IMG/VR virus record: IMGVR_UViG_3300025128_000150
Span: 1 to 35,957 of that record
DNA length: 35,957 bases
Reading direction: 5' to 3' (one strand)
Origin: a virus
Part shown: piece after piece, positions 17,480 to 23,351 of the stretch
Layout: each line of letters begins with the position of its first letter
Numbering within the stretch: the first letter of the stretch is position 1
Program-made: the position numbers and the translations under genes
The notes under the pieces: model-generated
What the model was told of the DNA's origin: nothing
The model's input: only the letters and a program-made list of their open reading frames with translations
Database searches by the model: none

Positions 17480-17914
17480 TCAATTCCATTGATAGAATAT
17501 GTGGTCTTCAATTCTTACCACTTTATTCTTGCGTTTTGCCCATGCAGGGCGGACATAATATGCGTGGTAGTGCGTACTCTTACCCACCACATCTAGCAAT
17601 AGTATATTATTTTGGTGTTTGTAGAGTACGATGTCAGCTATTTGCATAGCTTCCAACCATGCGTCGTCATTCTTTACAGCATCACTTTTGCCATCACACC
17701 ACCAACTAAATTGGCACTTGTGCCTCACAGGTAATCCCGGACTATACTTGTACGTAGGTCCTTGCTTCACTACCTCACACACTGTGTTGGGATAACGCTC
17801 GTCATCTACTCGGTTCATCACAACTTGTGCTACTGCGACTTGTCCTATGAACGGCTGGTCCCTTGCCTCGTGATAGACATTAAGTGCAAGACACATTAGT
17901 GCTTCTATAATCAT
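17480..17914 (-). CDS. SleB-type cell wall hydrolase (Hydrolase_2 family)
   Basis: Peptidoglycan hydrolase of the SleB/CwlJ family. The hallmark N-terminal block is present: LALNVYHEARDQPFIGQVAV (catalytic Glu16 in YHEAR), then VVMNRVDDERYPNTVCEVV. Further family features are FSWWCDGKSD and the STHYHAYYVRPAWA block near the C-terminus. There is no signal peptide or membrane segment, so export would need a holin or another route. It lies in the leftward early cluster, far from the late holin/M15 endolysin pair. The ATG overlaps the upstream nucleotidase gene by 4 nt (ATGA). Confidence 0.87.
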   Translation of the reverse strand: MIIEALMCLALNVYHEARDQPFIGQVAVAQVVMNRVDDERYPNTVCEVVKQGPTYKYSPGLPVRHKCQFSWWCDGKSDAVKNDDAWLEAMQIADIVLYKHQNNILLLDVVGKSTHYHAYYVRPAWAKRKNKVVRIEDHIFYQWN

Positions 17915-18435
17915 AGTTTAACTCCTACATGTGATAGTATTTCAGCTTCTAGGTTTTCTATACTATCCTTGTTAGCTTGGTACAGAATGCCAATACCACC
18001 TTTGTCATTCCACTTCATAATATTAGTAGGCTTGTCATCAACAAGTATGTTGCTACTGCCATCAATACTATTCGTTGCGTAATTTTCTTTCTGTCCTGTG
18101 AAAATTAAGTTACTTATCTTCGGCATATACCCATGCTTTTCCAACCATCTGCGTTTCCAATAAGCAGAGTTATCTCTGTCACCTCGCAATGGACTAGAGT
18201 TTATACCCCAATCCCAGTCTGACCTATTGTGGGTTATGTCTCTAGCAAAGTCTATCAGTTGCCTTGTGGTGTCAAACTCTTTTAGACGAAAGAAAAAATT
18301 TGTGCCGACTAAATCTGCTAGTGCTTTGCGTTGGTCATATATTTCTTTCCAATGTTTCTTACCGTATTGTAGGGCAAAGCCACCGAAAAAATCTACAGCT
18401 ACACCGTCCATATCATAATAAATAATTCGCATCAT
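17911..18435 (-). CDS. HAD-superfamily 5'(3')-deoxyribonucleotidase-like protein
   Basis: Phosphatase of the HAD fold, probably removing phosphate from deoxynucleoside monophosphates. Motif I is YYDMDGVAVDFF (nucleophile Asp8, general acid Asp10), motif II is likely SSP near residue 81, motif III is Lys in FTGQKENYA, and motif IV is LVDDKPTNIMKW. The length of 174 aa fits small phage nucleotidases. Two adjacent ATGs (18435, 18432) follow GGAG; the second has the better spacing. It abuts the upstream 80-aa gene and overlaps the cell-wall hydrolase gene by 4 nt. It fits a dNTP-pool role together with the reductase and MazG; the exact substrate is inference. Confidence 0.8.
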   Translation of the reverse strand: MMRIIYYDMDGVAVDFFGGFALQYGKKHWKEIYDQRKALADLVGTNFFFRLKEFDTTRQLIDFARDITHNRSDWDWGINSSPLRGDRDNSAYWKRRWLEKHGYMPKISNLIFTGQKENYATNSIDGSSNILVDDKPTNIMKWNDKGGIGILYQANKDSIENLEAEILSHVGVKL

Positions 18436-18678
18436 TTATCTCCTTTCCATTTTATATCTAGTTGTTTTGTAAAATCTAAGGGCAACTTTTTGAATGGGTA
18501 CTTTGTAACTTCTCCACGTTTTCCCATTAAGGTATTCTTCAGCCTCTTCCAAACTTAAAAAGTCATAACTAGTTGTCCGACAACCTACTTCTCCGTCGCT
18601 AACTTGCCACTCTTTTCTTTTACCATCTGGTGTTGTTCTCTCAATGATTTGCCACTCAGCTTCTATTTTTTCTTCCAC
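18436..18678 (-). CDS. Hypothetical protein, 80 aa, with a tail encoded by a duplicated segment
   Basis: Not recognised. Residues 6-50 (EAEWQIIERTTPDGKRKEWQ..., SLEEAEEYL) look like a small alpha/beta domain. The last ~14 residues (RFYKTTRYKMERR and just before) are read from a 31-bp segment nearly identical to the first codons of the DUF932-like gene but in another frame. Read in the source frame, the same DNA would give TTG-initiated PLDFTKQLDIKWKGDK and then a stop. So the C-terminus appears to have been created or replaced by that duplication. The ribosome binding site of the next gene also lies in this tail. Confidence 0.6.
   Translation of the reverse strand: MEEKIEAEWQIIERTTPDGKRKEWQVSDGEVGCRTTSYDFLSLEEAEEYLNGKTWRSYKVPIQKVALRFYKTTRYKMERR
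18454..18484. repeat. 31-bp direct repeat, copy B (inside 3' end of 80-aa gene)
   Basis: Copy of 17322-17352 with one mismatch, same orientation, 1132 bp away. Here it lies within the 3' end of a different gene and is read in a different frame, so it looks like a transplanted gene start rather than a conserved protein motif. Confidence 0.85.
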
Positions 18679-18751
18679 CGTTTAGTCTCCTATTTTTATT
18701 GAAAACATAAAACTACTTAATCCTATTAGGTTTAATAAATACTCTAGCGAT

Positions 18752-18783
18752 ACAATGCACATAACTATTGTCATGCACATTGT
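18752..18783 (-). promoter_or_regulatory. Hairpin between methyltransferase and 80-aa gene
   Basis: Arms 18752-18761 and 18774-18783 form a 10-bp stem with a 12-nt loop. In leftward RNA the two imperfect positions are G-U wobbles; in rightward RNA they would be C-A mismatches, so the leftward transcript is favoured. No U-tract follows leftward. A T7 run at 18790-18796 on the plus side could serve a rightward terminator instead. The 121-bp gap 18679-18799 holds no gene that I can see. It may be an mRNA-processing or stabilising hairpin, or a weak terminator. Confidence 0.4.
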
Positions 18784-18799
18784 CCATGTTTTTTTATCG

Positions 18800-20044
18800 T
18801 TACTCAACTAAGTCACCTAGTAAATGACATAACACATCAACAGTCATACCATTGCCAAGCATCTTGTACCTCTGTGTCTTAGACACATGGTTGGTATAGT
18901 TATCTGGTACAGTTTGCAAACGCTCACACTCTAGTGGCGTAAGCTTTCTATACAACCAATCCGTAGCGTCAACAGCTACGTTGTCTTTCTGTACTGTGGT
19001 CAGACAATTTGTCTTCTCGTCAAAGCGTAGCTCTAGCTGTTGCGTAGTCATACCAGCCACGCTGTGCTTATGGTCTTGTCGCACACCATCAACCTTGTAT
19101 CTGCCACGTATTGCCCCAGCCACAAGCATGTTACCATTACCTGCCGTACCGCCCGATTGTGAAGACAAAGTAATAGACTTACCTTCTTCCGAATATATTC
19201 TGTCACCTTGTCCACCACCTTTTATCTCACCTACTTTTATAGGTTTGGTGATTGCTACTTTAGGTTGACGATGCCCACCTTGCATAGTGGTTAACGTTGG
19301 TGACTTTCCATCTTCGTGATAGACACGCTTGATGATATCAAAGCCATTGATATTGGTGGCATCACCAACATGAATAGGCTTCTTGACAAACGTAGGTATC
19401 TGTCCTTTGTACATAGAAGCGGTAAGACATGAAGCCTTTGGGTCATCAACAGACTTAACCATATCACCACGCTTCCGACCACACCATGTGTTGTTGAGAT
19501 AGTTAGGTATCTCCTCAAAGGGTAAGTTTTCTAGTATGTCCTTCAAAACAATACCTTTGTCGCTTGGCAAGCCCACCATAGGTAGGTTTGTCCAATACAA
19601 TCTGTTACGACTTTGAGCAGACACAAGGCTACTGTTGATAGGCACAGGCGGTACGCCTAAGATTTCTGTGATGATGTCTTGGTATTCTTGTTTCATGCGA
19701 ACATTCTCCAAGAGAAACCATGTTGGTTTAAGTTCCTCAAGAATACGAATGAACTCAAAGAATAGGTTGGAACGCTCACCCTCTATCAAGCCCTTGCCCT
19801 TGCCTGCAAAAGATAAATCTTGGCACGGACTACCCGCTACGATAAGGTCAATGTGTCCATCAACACTTTCTCGTGTAACATTTCGCACGTCACCCAGCTG
19901 TATTGTATTTGGAAAATTAGCTTGCGTAACTTGCATAGCGTACTTGTCTACTTCACTTGCATAATAGGTATCAACGTCTACGCCTAACTTGTTAAGTGCA
20001 ATTTGTGTGCAACTCATACCGTCGAACAAACTTAATACTTTCAT
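18800..20044 (-). CDS. dcm: DNA cytosine-C5 methyltransferase
   Basis: Transfers methyl from S-adenosylmethionine to cytosine C5 in DNA. Motif I is VLSLFDGMSC at the N-terminus, motif IV is GSPCQDLSF (catalytic Cys74), motif VI is LLENV, motif VIII is QSRNRLYW, and the closing motifs are LTPLECERLQTVPDNYT and YKMLGNGMTV. The variable region of about 170 residues before motif IX, rich in Gly and TLT/TLS segments, is the probable target-recognition domain; the target site cannot be predicted. ATG at 20044 is used rather than GTG at 20053, because AAGGAG then has proper spacing and the start overlaps the upstream stop (ATGA). No restriction partner is nearby, so it is probably an orphan used for protection from host restriction. 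Confidence 0.93.
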   Translation of the reverse strand: MKVLSLFDGMSCTQIALNKLGVDVDTYYASEVDKYAMQVTQANFPNTIQLGDVRNVTRESVDGHIDLIVAGSPCQDLSFAGKGKGLIEGERSNLFFEFIRILEELKPTWFLLENVRMKQEYQDIITEILGVPPVPINSSLVSAQSRNRLYWTNLPMVGLPSDKGIVLKDILENLPFEEIPNYLNNTWCGRKRGDMVKSVDDPKASCLTASMYKGQIPTFVKKPIHVGDATNINGFDIIKRVYHEDGKSPTLTTMQGGHRQPKVAITKPIKVGEIKGGGQGDRIYSEEGKSITLSSQSGGTAGNGNMLVAGAIRGRYKVDGVRQDHKHSVAGMTTQQLELRFDEKTNCLTTVQKDNVAVDATDWLYRKLTPLECERLQTVPDNYTNHVSKTQRYKMLGNGMTVDVLCHLLGDLVE

Positions 20045-20217
20045 TCTTCCCACTCCTTTACGTATAGAAATTCAATTTTCTTGGTAGGATGTAACTCTTG
20101 TGTCATTGCCAACGCAAGTTCCACCGCAGATTTCCACCCACCTTCTTTGATTTGTGAGGGATGGACAGTTACCTGCCCATGCTCCTCATTAATTTGTACG
20201 CCTACATCCCAATGCAT
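20041..20217 (-). CDS. Small hypothetical protein, 58 aa
   Basis: Found by reading the gap between two longer genes. The frame runs from an ATG sharing one base with the upstream stop (TAATG) to a TGA overlapping the methyltransferase start (ATGA), so it exactly fills the interval, which is strong positional support. The product starts MHWDVGVQINEEHGQVTVHP and ends KKIEFLYVKEWEE. It is acidic with alternating strand and helix tendencies; residues 27-42 (GWKSAVELALAMTQEL) look helical. No family recognised. It may act with the methyltransferase or only be coupled to it. Confidence 0.7.
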   Translation of the reverse strand: MHWDVGVQINEEHGQVTVHPSQIKEGGWKSAVELALAMTQELHPTKKIEFLYVKEWEE

Positions 20218-20600
20218 TAAGCTACCTTCCTAGCTTTACCACGTGTTTGTCTTGCAAGATTACGTGTGTTACCAATCTTAACAATGCCAATGTTCACAGT
20301 TAATACTTTGCCATGAGCCTTAGACCTAACGGCTTCGCCAAGTGCTTTGTGTAGCTTGTCTAACACGACACCGACTACAGATTGCGTAGTGTACTGAATG
20401 TACCCGCCCTTTTTAGCCTTGATGTCTCGTGCTTTACCGAGTGCAAAGTTGTACAACTTGTACCTACCTAGCTTAACGCCATGATATTTTTCATATAACT
20501 TTTCAACTCTCGCTAGTTTTTTCTCCACTTCTTGTGATGCTAACACTTGCCCAGTTTTACCTGTTGAACGCTTGTAATATGTGATTGTTTGTATTGTCAT
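20217..20600 (-). CDS. Basic hypothetical protein, 127 aa
   Basis: Not recognised. Rich in Lys and Arg, especially at the C-terminus (GNTRNLARQTRGKARKVA), which suggests nucleic-acid binding. A helical middle (VEKKLARVEKLYEKYHG) precedes a strand-like segment. ATG at 20600 has AAGGAG upstream and overlaps the upstream gene by 4 nt. One copy of the 16-bp AGTCC-N6-GGACT dyad lies 28 nt upstream of the start, within the upstream gene, so its translation could respond to a hairpin there. Confidence 0.6.
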   Translation of the reverse strand: MTIQTITYYKRSTGKTGQVLASQEVEKKLARVEKLYEKYHGVKLGRYKLYNFALGKARDIKAKKGGYIQYTTQSVVGVVLDKLHKALGEAVRSKAHGKVLTVNIGIVKIGNTRNLARQTRGKARKVA

Positions 20601-21037
20601 AATATGACTCCTTCCGTTGGTTGTTGTAGTCCGTCGTCGGACTTAGGGTTATTGACGATTGCCCACACTGAGGGAACACCCCCATATGTGCCAAGCGTCA
20701 CGATAGACGCACTCGTAACAGGCTTTTCAGTTTCACTGTATACCTCAACGAATGTGTCGTGTTTGTAGGGGTTGTATGTCACCTTGACTGCTCCATTGTG
20801 CGAACCAGCCATAGGCTTTTTTACATCTACTGTACCCACTACAAAAGCATGCACGTTCTTTCTACCTTGTGAACGGACACGCTTTTTACCACCTTGTTGT
20901 ACCTTGAATGTGGCATCAACAAGGTTAAGTGCAAATGTATGGTCAACGACACGATTAGTCTTGGTATCTTGTACCGACCAACACTTCTTGTGTAAGTTCC
21001 AATACACTCGCACTCTTTTGTTGTTAAGCTCTAGCAT
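20597..21037 (-). CDS. Hypothetical protein, 146 aa
   Basis: Not recognised. The N-terminal half is strand-rich and basic (NKRVRVYWNLHKKCWSVQDT, VQQGGKKRVRSQGRKNVHAF), the second half is richer in Thr/Val/Gly. Repeating 'VxVYWN...CWSV...' and 'VVGTVDV' segments suggest a small beta-barrel or an RNA/DNA-contacting surface. ATG at 21037 has AAAGGAATT upstream, inside the end of the preceding small gene. The DNA near its 3' end, encoding KSDDGL, contains dyad copy 20628-20643. Confidence 0.6.
   Translation of the reverse strand: MLELNNKRVRVYWNLHKKCWSVQDTKTNRVVDHTFALNLVDATFKVQQGGKKRVRSQGRKNVHAFVVGTVDVKKPMAGSHNGAVKVTYNPYKHDTFVEVYSETEKPVTSASIVTLGTYGGVPSVWAIVNNPKSDDGLQQPTEGVIL
20628..20643. repeat. 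AGTCC-N6-GGACT dyad, copy 1
   Basis: Sequence AGTCCGTCGTCGGACT. In leftward RNA it folds as a 6-bp stem with loop ACGA. It shares 24 identical bases (20621-20644) with copy 2. It lies 28 nt upstream of the start at 20600, within the end of the 146-aa gene. Confidence 0.8.
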
Positions 21038-21161
21038 AATTCCTTTCCCTCAATTTCATTTTGGCTTTGCGATTAGCTCTCTTCTCAGCATCTTTATGTT
21101 CTCGCTTTAGCTTTGGCTTAATCCTAATCTTTACGAATGTCAATACTTCTTGCTTCCGCAT
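21024..21161 (-). CDS. Small basic protein, 45 aa
   Basis: Read directly from the sequence. ATG at 21161 follows AAGGAGAG at good spacing, and the 46-codon frame ends in TAA at 21026-21024. The product starts MRKQEVLTFVKIRIKPKLKR and is over one third Lys/Arg, with a long basic helix (DAEKRANRKAKMKLRERNY). Such peptides usually bind RNA or DNA. It overlaps its upstream neighbour by 38 nt and its downstream neighbour by 14 nt, and its last codons contain the next gene's ribosome binding site. A coding role is likely from the start signals and coupling, but no family is known to me. Confidence 0.55.
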   Translation of the reverse strand: MRKQEVLTFVKIRIKPKLKREHKDAEKRANRKAKMKLRERNYARA

Positions 21162-21294
21162 TGGTTCTCTCCTTCTGTTGCTTGCGGTTTACTTTTGCCT
21201 TGCCACCCTTACGTGCTGGCACGACTTGCTTATGTGTACGAGATTGTAACATAGCCCTAGCGATAGGGTTGATACGTGTTATCGTGGGCTTCAT
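21124..21294 (-). CDS. Small basic hypothetical protein, 56 aa
   Basis: ATG at 21294 (MKPTITRINPIARAMLQSRT) is chosen because AAGGAG precedes it; the frame is open further upstream but without a good start. The protein is Lys/Arg-rich (VVPARKGGKAKVNRKQQKER) and likely binds nucleic acid. It is one of four consecutive small basic products in 20.2-21.3 kb, a pattern typical of early genes that affect host transcription or translation. That role is inference. Confidence 0.55.
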   Translation of the reverse strand: MKPTITRINPIARAMLQSRTHKQVVPARKGGKAKVNRKQQKERTNAEARSIDIRKD

Positions 21295-21305
21295 TACATT
21301 ACTCC

Positions 21306-21950
21306 TTAGTGTTTTAGGTAGGTGATATTGGCGACACCAAAATCCCAACATGCTCTACAATCAGCACACTTGTTGCCTTGTGTACTGGACGGACACATAT
21401 ACCCAATCGAAAGGTCTTTGCTCGTGGCTACTGTGCTACTATGCTCGTGATGCTTTGGCGGTACGCCATTCACCATTGATGCACTTAGTCTTACAATCAA
21501 GTTAGGTGGAAAGCTACCATGCTTCTTCTTGTATTGCTTTACCAAAGCACCTTCTTGCGTAGGCAACCAATGCTTGACGTTAGGTGTGCGTATTGCAATC
21601 GTGGCAATCTTTTCCAAGTGGTCAAGGCTTTGTATATCACCGCTATCGTGCCACCTAAAGACACCACTCTTGGTGCAATAATTCAGCACAAGAAATACCA
21701 TAGCGTCAATCCATTTGGGGTTGTGCAATAGCTTGTCCATACGCCTATCCAGCGCACCTTGTACATTAGGGAATACGTATCTACCTTTGAGAGCATAACA
21801 TGTTGAGCATGGAGAGTTTTCCACTAGACGTAGCTTACTTCCTACGTTGCATTCATATGCACTTAATGAGTATCCGTAGCTTGGCATCTTGGAAGGCTTA
21901 GACAATCCGCCTACTTCTTCCCATGCTTGTTTTACTGTAAAGTCCGACAT
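21306..21950 (-). CDS. GP88-like Cys-rich protein, 214 aa
   Basis: Resembles the phage 'gene product 88' family as I remember it: a Pro/Cys block ENSPCSTCYALKGRYVF, then RWHDSGDIQS, a PNVKHWLPTQE block, PPNLIVRLSAS, and a C-terminal Cys cluster (MCPSSTQGNKCADCRACWD). Six cysteines in two groups suggest a zinc or Fe-S site linking N- and C-terminal parts; there is no CxxxCxxC radical-SAM motif. Function unknown. ATG at 21950 follows GAGGAG. The start codon lies in the loop of a 16-bp inverted repeat (21941-21956), so initiation may be structure-controlled. Confidence 0.6.
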   Translation of the reverse strand: MSDFTVKQAWEEVGGLSKPSKMPSYGYSLSAYECNVGSKLRLVENSPCSTCYALKGRYVFPNVQGALDRRMDKLLHNPKWIDAMVFLVLNYCTKSGVFRWHDSGDIQSLDHLEKIATIAIRTPNVKHWLPTQEGALVKQYKKKHGSFPPNLIVRLSASMVNGVPPKHHEHSSTVATSKDLSIGYMCPSSTQGNKCADCRACWDFGVANITYLKH

Positions 21951-21956
21951 AGGACT
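21941..21956. repeat. AGTCC-N6-GGACT dyad, copy 4 (holds a start codon)
   Basis: Sequence on the plus strand AGTCCGACATAGGACT. In leftward RNA it reads AGTCCTATGTCGGACT, with the AUG of the GP88-like gene in the six-base loop. It also overlaps the stop codon of the preceding gene by two bases. Confidence 0.75.
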
Positions 21957-22152
21957 ACTCCTCTCCAAATGTTGTTGCCCATTCTTCGGGCGTGATGCCT
22001 GTCATTAGGAACTCACGCTCGTCCGGGTTGAGATGTGGGAACACGTTTTGCACGAGTTCACCCTCTTGCCAACACTGTATTTGCGTTGGAGTAACGTCCA
22101 AATCCATAGTGTTTACGTTACCGCTAAAAGGTGATGTTTTTTGTATTAACAT
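21955..22152 (-). CDS. Small acidic hypothetical protein, 65 aa
   Basis: Begins at ATG 22152 (MLIQKTSPFSGNVNTMDLDV) with GGAG about 7 nt upstream; a TTG 12 nt earlier is less likely. Contains VTPTQIQCWQEGELVQNVFP, then HLNPDEREFLMTGITPEEW. I recall very similar short proteins from many marine phages, always uncharacterised. It is the first gene after a 132-bp gap with a promoter-like sequence, and its leader holds a copy of the 16-bp dyad. The GP88-like gene's ribosome binding site overlaps its end. Confidence 0.7.
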   Translation of the reverse strand: MLIQKTSPFSGNVNTMDLDVTPTQIQCWQEGELVQNVFPHLNPDEREFLMTGITPEEWATTFGEE

Positions 22153-22172
22153 TTTAATCTCCAAATTGTTGT

Positions 22173-22188
22173 AGTCCGTCGTCGGACT
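22173..22188. repeat. AGTCC-N6-GGACT dyad, copy 2 (5' leader)
   Basis: Identical to copy 1 over 24 bases (22166-22189). It lies between a leftward promoter-like sequence and the start at 22152, 21 nt upstream of the ATG and just upstream of its ribosome binding site. It could be an operator near +10 or a hairpin at the 5' end of the mRNA. Confidence 0.8.
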
Positions 22189-22204
22189 TGGTTAATGTGT
22201 ATAT

Positions 22205-22233
22205 TATATAAAACACTTTCATATACATTTCAA
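22205..22233 (-). promoter_or_regulatory. Candidate leftward sigma70 promoter
   Basis: On the minus strand TTGAAA (22233-22228), a 17-nt spacer, then TATATA (22210-22205), with an overlapping TATAAT two bases downstream. It sits in the 132-bp gap 22153-22284 directly ahead of the 65-aa gene and would place the dyad copy 2 near the transcript start. Confidence 0.45.
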
Positions 22234-22240
22234 GTGTTTT
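22210..22240. terminator. Perfect 9-bp hairpin with U-rich tails on both strands
   Basis: Arms AAAACACTT (22210-22218) and AAGTGTTTT (22232-22240) with a 13-nt loop. Each strand ends the stem in a T4 run. Downstream of the 69-aa membrane-protein gene it could act as a leftward terminator, but the stem is AT-rich and it overlaps the promoter candidate, so it may instead be an operator. Confidence 0.4.
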
Positions 22241-22284
22241 TATAATAGTACACAATTAAGTAGATAATGGGAGGGAAAGTACCA

Positions 22285-22494
22285 TTAGGTAGGGTTTCTT
22301 TGTAAAGCAACAAACATAAATCCTAATGTACCAAATGCCATGAGTATGCAAGCAAATACGAATAGGTATACGTCCATTACATTGTACCCAAAGTCAGCGA
22401 CTTTCGTGCTTTCCATTGCTTCGACTAAGTGTAAGCCTACAAAGAAGTAGGCTGTTGATACTAATAAGATTGATAAGTTAGCTATAAGTTTCAT
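22285..22494 (-). CDS. Small membrane protein with two transmembrane segments
   Basis: The 69-aa product has hydrophobic helices at about residues 3-25 (LIANLSILLVSTAYFFVGLH) and 40-63 (VYLFVFACILMAFGTLGFMF), joined by a short polar loop, with a polar end. ATG at 22494 has GGAG upstream. It resembles small early membrane proteins and could be a superinfection-exclusion factor, a holin-like protein or an antiholin; the sequence does not decide. Confidence 0.65.
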   Translation of the reverse strand: MKLIANLSILLVSTAYFFVGLHLVEAMESTKVADFGYNVMDVYLFVFACILMAFGTLGFMFVALQRNPT

Positions 22495-22497
22495 TGG

Positions 22498-22704
22498 TTA
22501 AACTCCGTTTAATATTTCATTGAGTATTGATAATGCTTTATCATTATCATTGTCAAGCTGTTTCTTTTCGTAGTCAGCTTTCCACGTTGGTAGAATACCA
22601 CTACGATAGATAATAGGGGTTGTGTCTTTCTCCTGTACATAGGCAGGCCATGAGCTACGAACATGATACCTACCTATGCATGAGGGTTGCACTCGCTTTG
22701 CCAT
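22498..22704 (-). CDS. Hypothetical protein, 68 aa
   Basis: Not recognised. Basic/aromatic N-terminus (MAKRVQPSCIGRYHVRSSWP) and an acidic helical C-terminus (KKQLDNDNDKALSILNEILN). The start shares one base with the stop of the preceding gene (TAATG). Second gene of the leftward cluster from the control region, hence probably immediate-early. Confidence 0.55.
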   Translation of the reverse strand: MAKRVQPSCIGRYHVRSSWPAYVQEKDTTPIIYRSGILPTWKADYEKKQLDNDNDKALSILNEILNGV

Positions 22705-23249
22705 TAGGCAACCTTTGCAAGTTGTGGTGCTTCAGCTTTCGGTGCTAACGCATCTCGTAGTGCAAGCAACAGTTGCTCACGGCTCACGTTGTGCTTGTCA
22801 CACTTGGCTAGTGCTTGCTCAACAATCTGTTCAGCGGTTAGTCCTACGTCGGACTTGGCTTCAGCCTTGCGTGCTTTCTGCGTAGCCTTCACAAGAGCGT
22901 TCATGTTTGTAAATCCTTTCTCTGAGGATTCAGCAAGCTTGTCGCACTCCGACTTGTTCTCTACGTAGAACAATGCGTCAGCTCGACGTTGCTTTGGAAT
23001 GTTGTGGATACCACAATCTTGCAACCTAGAGGTTGGAATACGCTTACCATCTTGCTCACACTTCAACTCAAACATGAGTTCACCCAAAGCGGTGTCAAAG
23101 GTAGCTGAACGCTTTGCCAAGTGCTTTTCAGCACTACTGAGTACCTTGTACTCTTTGGCAATAACCGAGCCACGACTTTCAAGAGTATTGAAAGCGTTAG
23201 CAAGTTTTTCGGAGAACGATTGAGTTTTTGTTGTTGTTGGGTTTGCCAT
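22704..23249 (-). CDS. First leftward early gene, 181 aa, unknown
   Basis: The first gene left of the divergent control region. ATG at 23249 with AAGGAAAAG upstream. The product is hydrophilic and helical, with a Ser/Thr-rich start, a central stretch DCGIHNIPKQRRADALFYVE, and an Ala/Lys-rich C-terminal helical part (EQIVEQALAKCDKHNVSREQ) ending in low-complexity Ala/Pro. A small helical domain near residues 125-165 could be DNA-binding, but no clear helix-turn-helix is seen. Its place suggests a takeover or regulatory role; this is inference. The codons for KSDVGL carry dyad copy 3. Confidence 0.6.
   Translation of the reverse strand: MANPTTTKTQSFSEKLANAFNTLESRGSVIAKEYKVLSSAEKHLAKRSATFDTALGELMFELKCEQDGKRIPTSRLQDCGIHNIPKQRRADALFYVENKSECDKLAESSEKGFTNMNALVKATQKARKAEAKSDVGLTAEQIVEQALAKCDKHNVSREQLLLALRDALAPKAEAPQLAKVA
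22840..22855. repeat. AGTCC-N6-GGACT dyad, copy 3 (intragenic)
   Basis: Sequence AGTCCTACGTCGGACT. It is within the 181-aa gene and not near a start codon. Its reverse complement differs from the plus-strand sequence of copy 4 by one base. Confidence 0.65.
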
Positions 23250-23271
23250 CTTCTTTTCCTTATGTTGTGTA

Positions 23272-23323
23272 ATTATAAGAGAAACAATATATCTCTCATA
23301 AGTATATGAGATATATTTTTCTC
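23272..23323. promoter_or_regulatory. 45-bp imperfect dyad next to a leftward -10-like box
   Basis: Nested arms GAGAAA/TTTCTC (23279-23284, 23318-23323), ATATAT/ATATAT and CTCATA/TATGAG (23295-23300, 23305-23310) surround the centre AGTA. On the minus strand TATAAT lies at 23277-23272, 23 nt before the first leftward ATG, but no good -35 box is at the right distance. A regulator-dependent promoter/operator is one reading; a rightward hairpin followed by T5 is another. Confidence 0.4.
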
Positions 23324-23351
23324 GTTAATTACTAAAACAACATAAGTAAGA

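Noticed and set aside
18800-20044. Restriction-modification system
   Set aside because: Only the methyltransferase is present; the neighbours show no restriction endonuclease features.
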